From Aegilops tauschii subsp. strangulata (lineage: Eukaryota; Streptophyta; Magnoliopsida; Poales; Poaceae): 64,000 bases of DNA. The DNA lies in contig NC_053037.3 in NCBI RefSeq assembly GCF_002575655.3, positions 450,709,793-450,773,792 of the forward strand, in the 5' to 3' direction. Positions within the stretch are counted from its first letter, which is position 1, and each line of letters opens with the position of its first letter. Positions 43,213 through 53,815 of this stretch are shown one piece after another. The translations under genes were made by a program, and so were the position numbers. A model generated the notes under the pieces. It did no database searches and had not been told where the DNA came from. It saw only the letters and a list, made by a program, of their open reading frames with translations.

Positions 43213-46200
43213 TCAACTTGAAGGCTTGAACCACATCACTGCCTGTCGTAATTGAGACATCCAAGGATCAAAGTTAATCCGGATGCCTTTGTCATTCTCA
43301 CCTTCTTTTGGCTGCAGGCTGTATCGTTGACAATCAGGGGAGTTTGCTCCCGAACTCCTAGGGCTCGCCGTGTAGACACAATTTTCCATAGCAAACTGAG
43401 CCTCTCTGCCATCAAGGTCCTTGCCAACGGTGATCTCCTGGTTAATCGGATAATTGAGTCCGAGAAACAGAGAGTGTGAACCAAGGCTGTTTACCCGCCT
43501 CCAACTAAAAAATCCTAAAGGCCCCAACAAGCTAGTATCCTGCTCATAGACATAACAGCCACTGTCCGGATACTCACGTATTACACGGTGCTTGTATACA
43601 GTGGGGTTTTTGCAATATAACTTTTCTGGCTCATGTGTCCGAATGATCAGCAGTCTTTTGCCGTCGTCTGATCGAGCAAGGAACCAGTTGTGCTTCCCTG
43701 TCTTTGGCAAAGGTGGTGTGATTACAAAGGGCAGTAACTGTAGGGACACTGCATCATATCAAAAAGGACAGGCATTCTTAATGTAAGATCAGCATTGTTC
43801 AGAGTATGAGTAGGATAATGCAAGAAACAGCATTGATATGTCCCTGTTGGAACTGGGAGGAAAATACAGGGAAATGTATACTGGGTTCGAAAATATAGAA
43901 GTGCCTGTCACGACCGGTTTTCCAATAAAAATATTTATTGAGAAACCGATCCCGATAATGGACCAGTAGAGAAAAATCTTTCTTACTGGTAGACAATTTC
44001 TTGATCACAGAAGAAAACCAGGAGTACTAAATATAATACAAGGTTGAGCAGAGACTGCTCAACAATTTATTACAAGCACGCCGATATTAAACATAAAGGC
44101 GGATATGGTGGCATAACTACTAACTCGTAATAAAAGCGGTGGTGGATATGTCACAGTGAAGTGGGTGACATAACTCCTGAATCTAACAGCTCATCGAGCG
44201 TCGGAGTGAGGCTCGAGGATTCTTATTGTGGGTGGCGGAAGCGTATATAATACAAGTGACCAATATCCAGGATCGCACGAGATTGACTGGGACTCCTCTA
44301 GGCGTCGGACTCACTATCAAACTCTTCATCCATGAGATCGCCTTCGTCAACATCTGGCCAAATCAACAAGCCAGGTGAGTACTATGAAAGTACTCGCAAG
44401 ACAGTTTGGACATAAGATATAACAAATGTAAACATGATGCATATGAACAGATTAATAATGCGAACTCAGATAATAAAATAGCTATGCATGGGAAATAAAA
44501 AGGAAGTCGGGCGGTAGTCCTCCCGAAATCCCAATGTAATACTGAAGGCCAATCGAGTGTCTGAATGACCCCTCGAAAGGATACAAATAAATTAACAAGG
44601 CCGCAGTCGGGCGTCAAGGCGACACCACATAAAGGGCTTATAATGGAATATAGATGACAGTGCGTGCCACAGTCGGACGTCTGAGCGACATCACGTAAAG
44701 GGCTTATATCAAAAGTAAATAACGAGCGTGCCACAGTCGGACGTCTGAGCGACATCACATAAAGGGCTTATATCAAAAGTAAATGACAAGAGTGCCACAG
44801 TCGGACGTCTGAGCGACATCACATAAAGGGCTTATATCAAAAGTAAATGACAAGAGTGCCGCAGTCGGACGTCTGAGCGACATCACATAAAGGGCTTATA
44901 TCAAAAGTAAATGACAAGAGTGCCACAGTCGGACGTCTGAGCGACATCACATAAAGGGCTTATATCAAAAGTAAATGACAAGTGTGCCGCAGTCGGACGT
45001 CTGAGCGACATCACATAAAGGGCTTATATCAAAAGTAAATGACAAGAGTGCCACAGTCGGACGTCTGAGCGACATCACATAAAGGGCTTATATCTCATAA
45101 CTTGATATTTCAGTAGCTCATGAATTTAACTCATTTCAAGGGAATATTCAGGTACGAGATAAATAAAAGGTTAGTCCATCCACAGGAAATAACATTCAAC
45201 TGGGTTTACCACTCAAGCTTGTTTACCAGGGATTCCCACGGAGACTGACACAGGGATTGACACTGAGACTGATATGGATATGTTGACCAAGGTCCTTGAC
45301 CATGGACACGATGATTCGGAAGGTTTTGACTCCGCAGAGTTTGTACTCTTAACCACAGCCAACAGATTTCAGTAGTCACAGGGGACTAGTTCCGTTTACG
45401 GTATTTTGGGAGAAACACATCTAACCAGTACACACCCATTTCCACATTCCGATGCCAGGAATCACCCTAGGCAATGTTCAAGAAAAACTTTGAGACGGGG
45501 AGGCTACAACCTCGCGTAGCATGGGATCAAATTTATACCGCGCGCTCTAAGGGGTGCCCCCCCTCTCGGTCCCAATCGGAAACACCCATGCCCCCTGACC
45601 GGATGACTGGCTTTAATCCAGAGCCATGGAACCCTCATCCTGGCCCCTCTATTTGGTGTGTACAAGGAAAGAGGTTAGCAACTTACTAAACCGTATTCTT
45701 TGCAGAAAACATGTGGCAGTACGGGAGGGGACGAATGGTAACGTGGCTCGGCCCACGTTAACGTCAGAGTTTATTGGATGACATAAGACTGGCATGCTAC
45801 AACAATACCATCTTACTACCTCTCATCCCACCACATGATAGGTCATCTCTCATCAAAAGTTCACAGTAAACATCGAAGCACACGGTTAGTTGCCTTGTAT
45901 GCAACGTAACACTCACCGATGCTCATAAGCCATGCACAAACCATTCAAGCAAACATGCAAAACACCCATCATATCAAAGGTTCAAACATGCTTGCCTGGT
46001 TCGGAGAAGTCGGAGTCTAGCTCGGCGAAGTTCGCCGCTCCGTCACCTCCTCCGGAACCTACGGTATAACGAAACCGTATACTAACGTGAATACCGTTGC
46101 GCGTATAAATATTGTTCCAAAAAATTTCCAAATAAATACTATAAAAAACTAGACAAAAATTTAAGACTGACAGAAAAAGAATCAATCAAAAAGCATCTTT

Positions 46201-49200
46201 TATTTAAAAGATATAAGGGTTTTAGTCCAAGGACTGATCTGTGATGAAACAGAAAACATCCAGGGACTTGTTTGAAAAAGCAGAAAATGCTTCGGTAAGA
46301 AATACGTTAGCCCAGAGAGAAAACACAATCTGCCCGAAGGCGCTTTCAGAAAACGGTTCGAAGAGGAAAAGAAGAGAGGCTGACGGGGGGTCCCACCCGT
46401 CAGGTTCAAAACTTCCAACAGAACTCGCCGGTGCCCGAAGGCTGCGGTGGTCGCCGGCGTTGAACCACGGCGAGGCAGAGTGATCGGAGGGTACCTATGG
46501 GTTCAGGGTGTTCTTCCGCGTCGGTGGGTGGTGGACTTGACCGTCGGAGAGCACCACGTCGACGGCGACCCTATCTCCGGCGGACGGTGGTTCGGGCGAG
46601 GGTGGAGCTCTCCGGTGGGTGCTGCAAACTCCAAATTGATGCGCGGGTCAGAGATGTGGATGCACTAGGAGGCTACTGGCAAGAGTTGAGAGGCAGGGGT
46701 GCATGCACGGGAGTGAATCGAGCTGGATCCCGAAGCGGGTCGAGGCGGCCGGAGTTGGGGAAGAAGACTCCCTCGGGGGCTGCCCAGTGGCTTGGCGTGC
46801 TACTAGTGGTGTGTAGAGATGGTGCGGGTTCGAGTTCGAGCTCGGGACCTCCTTTTATAGGCGATCCGAGGGGGTGGCCATGAACGGGATAACGCTGGCG
46901 AGAAATTACGGCGAGGCAGAGGTTGGGCAGGGGGTTTAGGTGGCTAGGCATCATCGTGGTGGATCACTGGCACCGTTCCTCCGCTAAACCTCGGTCGGGC
47001 TTGGTGTAATACGCCGGTCCTCGACGGAACGGCCGTACGGGCACAGCGGCGGCAGGGAGCGCCCTCCGCGCCTACCAGTTCACGACGACGGACCTGCAGC
47101 GTGCACAGGTGAGTGGACGGCCACGCGGTGGCCTCTGGTGGCTTGGGCGGCGCTGGACGGCGCCGTCCAACGCTGCGCCTCTCTGGCAGCCGTAATGGGC
47201 GCTGCTGCTGCTACTCACGGGGAGGCGCACCTCCAGCAGCTCGTCGCCGACGCCCGCAAGCTTCCAAGCGATCGTGCGGCGCAGGGATAAGAAGGAGGCA
47301 CAGGGCGCAAGGTGCCACTGCAGCTACTGGCGAGATCGAGGAGAGGTTCTGAAGAAAACGACAGCGGCCTTCTGAAACAGTTTACTGAACTTGACAGTAA
47401 CAGTGCCCTTCAGGTGTTCGACGAAATGATTTGGCATGAGGAAATTTTTTTCTGGAGCTGGGACTTGGTGAGGTGACCTCTCGATGCATCCAGAGGCTGC
47501 CTGAATTTTCTCAAATTTTTAGGAGGAGAAAACAAATGAATTTCATCAAATTTGACAAATATGGTCCAAACTTGCAGCAAGCACAATTTGAAATATTTGA
47601 ACTGGAGACCAGTGGATCTTCATGGATCTTGGTTGAGGGCTCTAAGGACTAGCCAGGGAAATTTGTTTGGAGGCAAAACTCAAAGGAGAAATGGTAGTTC
47701 CTTTGTAAATCTCCAAGAGCCAAAGTAGAGGACAGAAAAAGATTTTGATTAGAAATAAATGGAAACAAAATCATGGGGGAGTTCAACTTGCTGGAATTTG
47801 GGAGGGGATTTCCACTAAGGTCATGGCAAGAGGAGATTTTGAAAGGGGAAAGGATCACTCCAAATGCCATAGGGCTATTTTAAAAAGAAAATATTTTCAA
47901 AGACTTTCCCAAGGAAAAACACTTGTGTTGAGCCAACATAAGATGAAAAACCTCCAAGACCAAAGATCAAGTCTTGGGTGAATCCAAACAAAATACTTGT
48001 CATAAAAGAAATTTTTTGAGAGGGAGAGTTCTTTAGAAGGAAATTTTAAATACCCTCCTTCAAATCAAATAAAGATTTTGATAAAACCAAAATAAAATTT
48101 TTGGGTGTCACAGTGCCATGCATGGTTATACTCATGTTATCTCGCAATCGATTCTTCACAGGAAACTACCATGTCATGCATGTTATGTACTCCCTCCTTT
48201 CCCAAATATTTGTCTTTCTAGGCATTTCAAATAGACACAACATACGGATGTATGTAGACATATTTTAGAGTGTAGATTCACTCATTTTGCTCCGTATGTA
48301 GTCACTTGTTAAAATCTCTAGAAAGACAAATATTTGGGAACAGAGGGAGTAATCATGGTCTGTCCTCACAAACAAATTCTTCAAGGTAACTAACAGACCA
48401 TGCATTGTTATATACTCGTGTTCTGTGGGCAAATTTTTTTTGAGGATATTATTCTAGCCATTGATTGCTGAAGGGCGAATATAGGTATGTACACATGGTA
48501 AGCATTGCAGGATTTCACTACTTCCAAATATAGAGTTCTCCATATGCACATTTACTTCCCTATTGTATGGTTAGATGAAACCAACAGTGTGGTGCATGTT
48601 TCTACATCATGAAAATTAGGAAACTAACATGGCCATTGATACACACTCATATTTAGTAGTAGTATATAGATTACTGTAAAATGAGGATAATATCCATATA
48701 TTCCTAACCGTTTGATTATTCAGGGTACAAATTGGCTGTAATGACATGGTCACAATCGCATGAATTAACTCATTCCAAATATAGCTGATTTACGGCGTCT
48801 CTAATACATTGCCATAGTTCTACTCAAATTCTGCTCAAACAGGGATATGCCAATCATCACAAAAAGTTCAAACAGTGTCATGGCGTCATCATTAACATGA
48901 GAGGGAAACAACTTACACGCGCCGTCCCAGCAATACGTGGTGCCATCTGCTTTGTCGATCGCGTAGATGATGCCATTGTGTTCAATAGCATCACAGAAGT
49001 GTGTATCAGCTTTGACGATGATCCACTGCGAGCCGAGTTGTCTCCAGCTAAAGAAGGCACCAGCGTAAAGATAGGCGAGTCCGCGGTCGAACAAGGCAAT
49101 TAGCTTGAAGTCTGCGTAATTCGCATGTCGTGTGGGCACTTGGCAGATTACAATCTTCTGCAAAACAAGGTCCGTCCAACTGACGTAGTAATCTAGATGA

Positions 49201-49704
49201 CTTGGACCGCGATGGTAATACTCTATATAATCCAACGGAGGAAGGATAATCTCATGGGTGGTCTGGAAGTTCATGAGCACCAACTTTTTACCGTCTTCTC
49301 TGAAGGCAGCCATCCAGTGGGAGTTCATGCCGACCCAGTACATACCTGCCAAGAAGTTTCGGGCGATGGTGATCGGATCGATGTCGAGGGAAATGATGTA
49401 CGGCGACCCACTACATACCTGCAAAGAAGTTTCGGCTAATGGAGATCGGATTGAAGTCGAGGGGCATCATGCATGCCTCCGTATCATGGTGAGCCAATCT
49501 CGCAAGACCAGATAGCAGCAAGCAGGGTGTCTTGAAAAGCTTAGGCCTCGCTTCGACGATGGCCGTGTGCATGTCCCTCGAGCATGCAGCCAGCCGCAGG
49601 GCGCTCAACATATCCATACACGAACAACAGAGGTCGAGGATGTCACTGGGGAGATTGCTCCAATCGCGGCTCATATGGATGCTGCGCGGTTCGCGTTCGG
49701 CCAT
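43213..49704 (-). CDS. F-box protein with DUF295 domain (three exons proposed)
   Basis: Proposed exons on the minus strand: 49704-49419, 49345-48917 and 43748-43213, totalling 417 codons with stop, the usual size for this family. Exon 1 has the F-box (WSNLPSDILDLCCSCMDMLS, then LRLAACSR), which in this family binds SKP1 in SCF ubiquitin ligases. Exon 2 has the beta-propeller-like part (MNSHWMAAFREDGKKLVLMN, DGTTYCWDGA). Exon 3 has the DUF295 C-terminus (LGSHSLFLGLNYPI, then NCVYTASPRS). Intron 2 is 5.2 kb and contains a solo LTR and a MITE. Intron 1 is only 73 nt and coincides with one unit of a tandem duplication; without its removal the frame ends at a TAG after RNFFAGM. Phases agree at both joins. 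If intron 1 is not spliced, the gene is a pseudogene. Confidence 0.7.
44592..45104. repeat. 64-bp tandem array (about eight units) in the solo LTR
   Basis: The phrase agtcggacgtctgagcgaca begins at 44671, 44735, 44799, 44863, 44927, 44991 and 45055, an exact 64-bp period, preceded by one diverged unit at 44606. Each unit ends aaagggcttatatcaaaagt. The units are adjacent with no spacers. Confidence 0.97.
46851..46860 (-). promoter_or_regulatory. LTR TATA box, same sense as the F-box gene
   Basis: CTATAAAAGG on the minus strand within the solo LTR, preceded by a GC-rich U3-like segment. Transcription from it would run toward F-box exon 3. Confidence 0.5.
48190..48349. mobile_element. Stowaway MITE in F-box intron 2
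   Basis: 160 bp, starts CTCCCTCCTTTCCCAAATAT and ends ATATTTGGGAACAGAGGGAG, flanked by TA at 48188-48189 and 48350-48351. The arms pair through tttgtctttctag and its complement. Confidence 0.93.
49331..49476 (-). repeat. 73-bp tandem duplication forming a putative intron
   Basis: Units 49331-49403 and 49404-49476 align along their length, sharing cgaccca, tacatacctgc, aagaagtttcgg and gatcgga, with about one difference in six bases. Each unit contains AG|GTATGT on the minus strand. The interval 49418-49346 runs GTATGTAG to CTTGGCAG, has GT-AG borders, and is exactly one repeat period long. Confidence 0.9.
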
Positions 49705-50838
49705 GGTGGAGTTTGGAAGGGGGCTTGATTTACGGGGGAGAAGGATGTCGGTGCTAGAGCGGCTAGCGAGGGAATAGTGGTACTGGGGGAGGTGAGTGAG
49801 GCGACGGTACACGGGGGCACAGTGAGATGGAGACGGAGACGGAGACGGAGATGGAGATGGAGTGGTGCTATGGGAGCGGAGAGGGAGACGAGGCGAGGCG
49901 CCAATGTGCTGTACAGCGGCGGTGACAGACTGCACAGTGCACAGGGTGAGGCTGACTTTGGTAACCCGAACACGCCGCCTGGACTAGTGTCAGGCGCAAG
50001 GTGTTGTCACTTCACTGTGAGGACCGGATGAATAGTATTTTGACCATCAAGTGTACCACAGTTGTACTACTACTATTACTACTACTAGTAGGAACATGAG
50101 TACTCCAGTATTGTATAGCGGAAATAGGTCTCCCGTGCTAGCATGCCTGTTCACTTCATCGTTCAGGTATCATCCATATTGCGAGTAGAACCAAATTCTC
50201 GTGCATGCCCAATCAACGCCCTGCCGCGATGCATGCAGTGGTCGTTCTGGTGCATCAAGGACGGCATGCAGATCGTTCCACACTTGAGAAGAGGAAAAAT
50301 GGAAAGGTAGAACGCGGCAGCAGAGGAAGAGAACGCTGGCTAACGAGGCTGGGAGCGGATCGAGCAGGAAGTTAATGCTCCACGCCTAAAGGTTTTGGGA
50401 AAACCTGATTTTCATAAGGTGACTTATACTCACCTAAACGGAGGGAGTATTCCTTAACCAGAGAATGTTGTGTCTCGCACTCACGCGCTCAAAAAAAACT
50501 ACGACACAATTTTTTTAATCTGTTTGCATATGTCCCACCTATCAGGAAGGATGGGCACGTACACGAACAGGTACGACTCATCAGTCTACCCGCATAGCCT
50601 TTTCGTTTAGTCTACCTAGCCGTCTAATCAACTGCCTGCACGCCACTTCTCCCATTTACTTCTCCATCGGGAACCGATTCTCCTCGGCTTCTTCACCTCC
50701 CCTTCGTCTTCATTTGCATCCAAACCCCACTGCGTTCACATTGTTTTAACCTCTTTAAATAATCATCTAATACTTCAGTTAGACTAGCCATCTAATCTTA
50801 ATTCTCCAAACCATAGCCCTCCGTTCCAGCGGTTCCAA
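49705..50838. other. Divergent intergenic region between F-box and exonuclease genes
   Basis: Next to the F-box ATG lies a purine-rich hexamer run (ggagac/ggagat) at 49826-49862, in its presumed 5' UTR. A trinucleotide (act)n patch is at 50066-50090. A single MITE end (cacctaaacggagggag) at 50388-50447 belongs to the same family as 56189. A TATA-like ctttaaataat at 50751-50761 may serve the plus-strand gene at 50839. The two genes are head to head, about 1.1 kb apart. Confidence 0.5.
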
Positions 50839-51540
50839 ATGGCGAAAGAGATCGAGATGCAGGTTTTTAGCGTCCAACATGTCCTCGTCGAAGGCTCGAT
50901 GCGCATAGTTGCCACCGTCACCGTCCACCCAAGGGTTGTTCGTCAGTGGATCAACAATGTATCCAACTCCCTCGAAAAGGTAGAGACGAGGGTCATCGGT
51001 CTCGACGCAGAGTACACGGAGCGTGCCCCTGGGAAGATCCAGCGCGCCGCCGTCCTTCAGCTGTGCCTCGAAGATGATGTTTTGGTGTACCACATCATAC
51101 ACTCGCCCTCCATACCAGGTGAGCTTCACGATTTCTTGTCTCGGGAGGACGTATACTTCTGTGGGGCAGCCATCGAAGGGGACAAACAGAAGCTGGAGCC
51201 GTACAACCTTGATTTGAAAAGCATCGCTGACCTACAAACCAGAATCAAAATTCCTGTAGAAGATTGTGATAAACAGACACCATCCCTGTTCGACGTAGCA
51301 AATTTTGTGCTCGGTACAAATCTTCAGAAGGGTGACGAGACGGTGGCATTAAGGTCGTCTGGATGGGAGAATTATCCCTTGACGTACGAGCGGATAAAAT
51401 ATGCTGCCCTCGATGCCCGTGTGAGTTTCGAGATAGCTGCAAGGTCCAAAGAGCTTGTTGCGAAGCCGTCTCCCACAGAGAATGAGAAGAAGACGAAGAA
51501 GAAGAAGAAGAAGAAGAAGAAGAAGAAGAAGAAGAATTAA
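50839..51540 (+). CDS. 3'-5' exonuclease domain protein (WRN-exo/DnaQ-like, DEDDy)
   Basis: A single-exon, 233-residue protein. The DEDDy residues are in place: D56 and E58 in VIGLDAEYTE, D115 in GAAIEGDKQKLE, and Y188 with D192 in IKYAALDARVSFE. The spacings (59 and 77 residues) resemble those of Werner-type exonuclease domains. Such enzymes remove nucleotides from 3' ends of nucleic acids with two metal ions; plant members of this small-protein family are mostly uncharacterised. No helicase domain and no signal peptide are seen. The C-terminus is a run of lysines (about 217-232) encoded by an (AAG)n microsatellite at 51488-51537, which may act as a nuclear or nucleic-acid-binding tail and is likely length-variable. 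The start is the first Met, in good context (ccaaATGG). Confidence 0.85.
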   Translation: MAKEIEMQVFSVQHVLVEGSMRIVATVTVHPRVVRQWINNVSNSLEKVETRVIGLDAEYTERAPGKIQRAAVLQLCLEDDVLVYHIIHSPSIPGELHDFLSREDVYFCGAAIEGDKQKLEPYNLDLKSIADLQTRIKIPVEDCDKQTPSLFDVANFVLGTNLQKGDETVALRSSGWENYPLTYERIKYAALDARVSFEIAARSKELVAKPSPTENEKKTKKKKKKKKKKKKKN

Positions 51541-52180
51541 AGGCTGCACCAGCAGGAGGGCATTATGGATGGATGAACTATTTCCTCTCTTGTAAAAAAA
51601 ATTATTCCCTCTCGGTGTATATTGATATAGATGGACTATTTCGATGGTGTGCATGTCTTTGGAATAGAGTAGTAGCGTGGGTCCGCTTGACTATAAGGAA
51701 CTATTTATCCGCATATATAGCTTTCTCTGCTACTCCTTCCACGGCACCATGCCCCCCGACGTGCGCCTCACCCCTCTCGGCCGCACCGCCCCTCTGCCTT
51801 TGTGTGCATGACATGTGGGCCACCTAAAATGCGGCGAGCATCAAGTTTCTACCACAGCCACCCGCGATTCCCATGACGCCGCTCGAACCAATGAAACCAG
51901 ACGTCCTCCGACCTGCGGCTCACCCCTCTTGGCCCCACTGCCCCTCTGCCTACGGGAGCATTACATGTGGACCAGTCACCTATCGGGTCCACATGTTATT
52001 GACTCAAAGGTAGGTGTAGTAAGGCGCTGAAGCTCAGTCCCGACGGCCCTGAGAGGGAAATGTAACTCCTGCGCCAGGGCTTGTGGTGCTCCCGCAGCAC
52101 GAACTCGTGCCAAACTCAAGATTTGTTTCTTTACTATACATGCACGCAATGATTTGATGGACATTGTAATCTCAACATGT
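51541..52180. repeat. Copy A of a dispersed repeat (with 53250-53810)
   Basis: 51750-51860 matches 53255-53370 (gtgcgcctca.ccctctcgg, cctctgcctttgtgtgcatg, tttctaccaca), and 51990-52130 matches 53680-53815 (gagagggaaatgtaac, cttgtggtgctccc, ctcgtgccaaa). Order is the same in both, but the intervening sequence differs. No coding region was recognised. Confidence 0.8.
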
Positions 52181-52189
52181 GATGGGGAG

Positions 52190-52870
52190 CTCTAAATTTG
52201 AATTTGAAACTTATAAAATGAAAAGATTCAAAACAAATAAACTGGGAGAGAGGGAGTATATCGTAGGATATGTCCCATACAAAATAAGTCCCCTGGTTTG
52301 TCACCGCGAAGATGCGGTTAGAAAGGAGCACAGCGTCTTCCTACTCGTACGACAACAAATCGGCCGCAGACAGCAAGGTCTGCCTTTGACCGCCATGTGC
52401 AAGGTTCGTGCTATCTTATTCAATCTCACCGTGGTTCCATTGTACCAATTCATGCGGTGGCCCATTGCATGGCTGATCCCAATGTTGGACAAAGGTTCTA
52501 CGGGAACGGTGTCACCGTTGTAAATGTTGTGCAAATTGATGTTGGTACCCTCCCGTACATATGCAAGCCAATCTCCACTCGCACCGAGCCTAACCTGTGA
52601 AACAGTGGGCAGGGGGAGAATTAGGAAATGGACACGGAAGTAGTCTTTAGAATGCATTTACTACGTGATCAAACTCATCTTACCTGCTCATCGGAGGAAA
52701 TCCGAGTGCCCCTCAACGTCGGCATCTCAAGGGGCGTCAACTTCCAACTACGGCCACGCCGCACTGGAGAGACCCCCAAGGAAACATCCTCGTGCGTTCC
52801 ACGGAACATCAAGATGCATTTGTATGAGTAGTTTATCTTGTGAGAGAAAAGGATGAACGAGGGAAGGCCT
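52190..52870 (-). pseudogene. DUF295/F-box family fragment
   Basis: The minus strand shows an exon piece ending RISSDEQ at a GTAAGATG donor (about 52683), a short intron, then an acceptor (ttcacag, about 52600) followed by VRLGASGDWLAYVREGTNIN then LHNIYNGDTVPVEPLS. After a frame change near 52350-52320 the text continues NRIFAVTNQGTYFVWDI. This matches the propeller-like middle of DUF295 F-box proteins, as in the gene at 43213-49704, but no F-box and no C-terminal DUF295 block is present. It is probably a decayed relative from a local family expansion. Confidence 0.55.
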
Positions 52871-53250
52871 CTAGAGATAGAGATGGACACTACTACTACC
52901 AATGTGCTGGCCCGTGCGTTCCAATGGATCCAAAGTAGTAGAATAATACTTGTTCACGTGCTTGAAATATAAACACTCTAGTTTTGATATACATGTGTCG
53001 GCAGACATGACAGCTTGTCCATGGAAGTTGAACCACGGTGACCATCACGTTTCTTGTTTCTACCACTGCCACACCCACACGCGATTCCCACGACGCTGCT
53101 CCAACCCACGGCACGACGTCCCCCGACGTGCACATGGATCCTCTGACGTGGCTATCACTGCCTTGCCCTGCCTTTCCTTCGCTGACAGGTGGGACCCACG
53201 CTTATGGGTCCCACATGTCAGTGACAGAATGGTAGGATTGTTCGCGTCAG
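52871..53250. repeat. Dispersed terminal-like repeat, copy 1
   Basis: 52899-52995 (gctggcccgtgcgttccaat, aatccaaagtagtagaata-type, ttttgatata) recurs in part at 54297-54345 and 54882-54985. The repeats resemble ends of non-autonomous DNA elements but no TIR pair was confirmed. 53000-53250 has no gene. Confidence 0.5.
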
Positions 53251-53815
53251 GGGATCCTCATCCCCCCGATGTGCGCCTCATCCCTCTCGGCCCCACCGCT
53301 CCTCTGCCTTTGTGTGCATGACATGCGGGCCAGCTGAACTGCGGCGACCATCAACTTTCTACCACACACACACCCGATTGGACGCGGTTTGCCTGCTCCG
53401 CTGCTGTGCTCCGATCCGTACTCCCGCACCATCGAATTTTCATCCAGTGGCTGTGACACATTTCGTCCTGGTCATGAATCCTCAGCTGGAGTACTTATGT
53501 ACTACAGGTAGTACCCGCTGGTGTGGCCATCTACGCCTCGTAACGCCCCGACGCCCAGCTGTGGCACCCTCGCCACGGCCACGCCACCACCGGCCGGTTC
53601 ATCTCGAACGAGTGAGTCGCGAACCACGCCACCACCATGAGAATGACATGTGGGCCAGCCGCATTTAAGGTCCGCATGTCATTGACTCATAGGCCGAGCA
53701 CTAAGCCACTGAAGTTCGGTCCCGTGGGCCCCGAGAGGGAAATGTAACCCTGCGGCAGGCCTTGTGGTGCTCCCACAGTACGAGCTCGTGCCAAAACTGG
53801 AATTTGTTTCTTACT
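53250..53815. repeat. Copy B of a dispersed repeat (with 51750-52130)
   Basis: Same blocks and order as copy A, with an unrelated insert at about 53380-53640. Short ORFs here (to 118 codons) have no recognised domain. Confidence 0.75.

Larger units (their letters stand above)
43906..48112 (-). mobile_element. 4.2-kb solo LTR in F-box intron 2, TSD GTGCC
   Basis: The sequence starts TGTCACGACCGG and ends GGGTGTCACA, with GTGCC at 43901-43905 and 48113-48117. On the minus strand it reads TGTGACACCC to GGTCGTGACA. A TATA box, CTATAAAAGG, lies at 46860-46851 on the minus strand and supports that orientation. No RT or integrase sequence was recognised in 4207 bp, so this is one long gypsy-type LTR, not a full element. 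It carries a 64-bp tandem array. Confidence 0.85.

Noticed and set aside
44592..45104. Possible CRISPR-like array
   Set aside because: The 64-bp units are adjacent without unique spacers, and the DNA is plant nuclear. It is a plain tandem repeat.
46497..46883. 128-codon plus-strand ORF
   Set aside because: GC-rich leader of the solo LTR, opposite to its promoter, with no domain.
43906..48112. Full gypsy element rather than a solo LTR
   Set aside because: There are no internal LTR pair, primer site, or gag-pol motifs, and a single TG...CA unit has one TSD pair.
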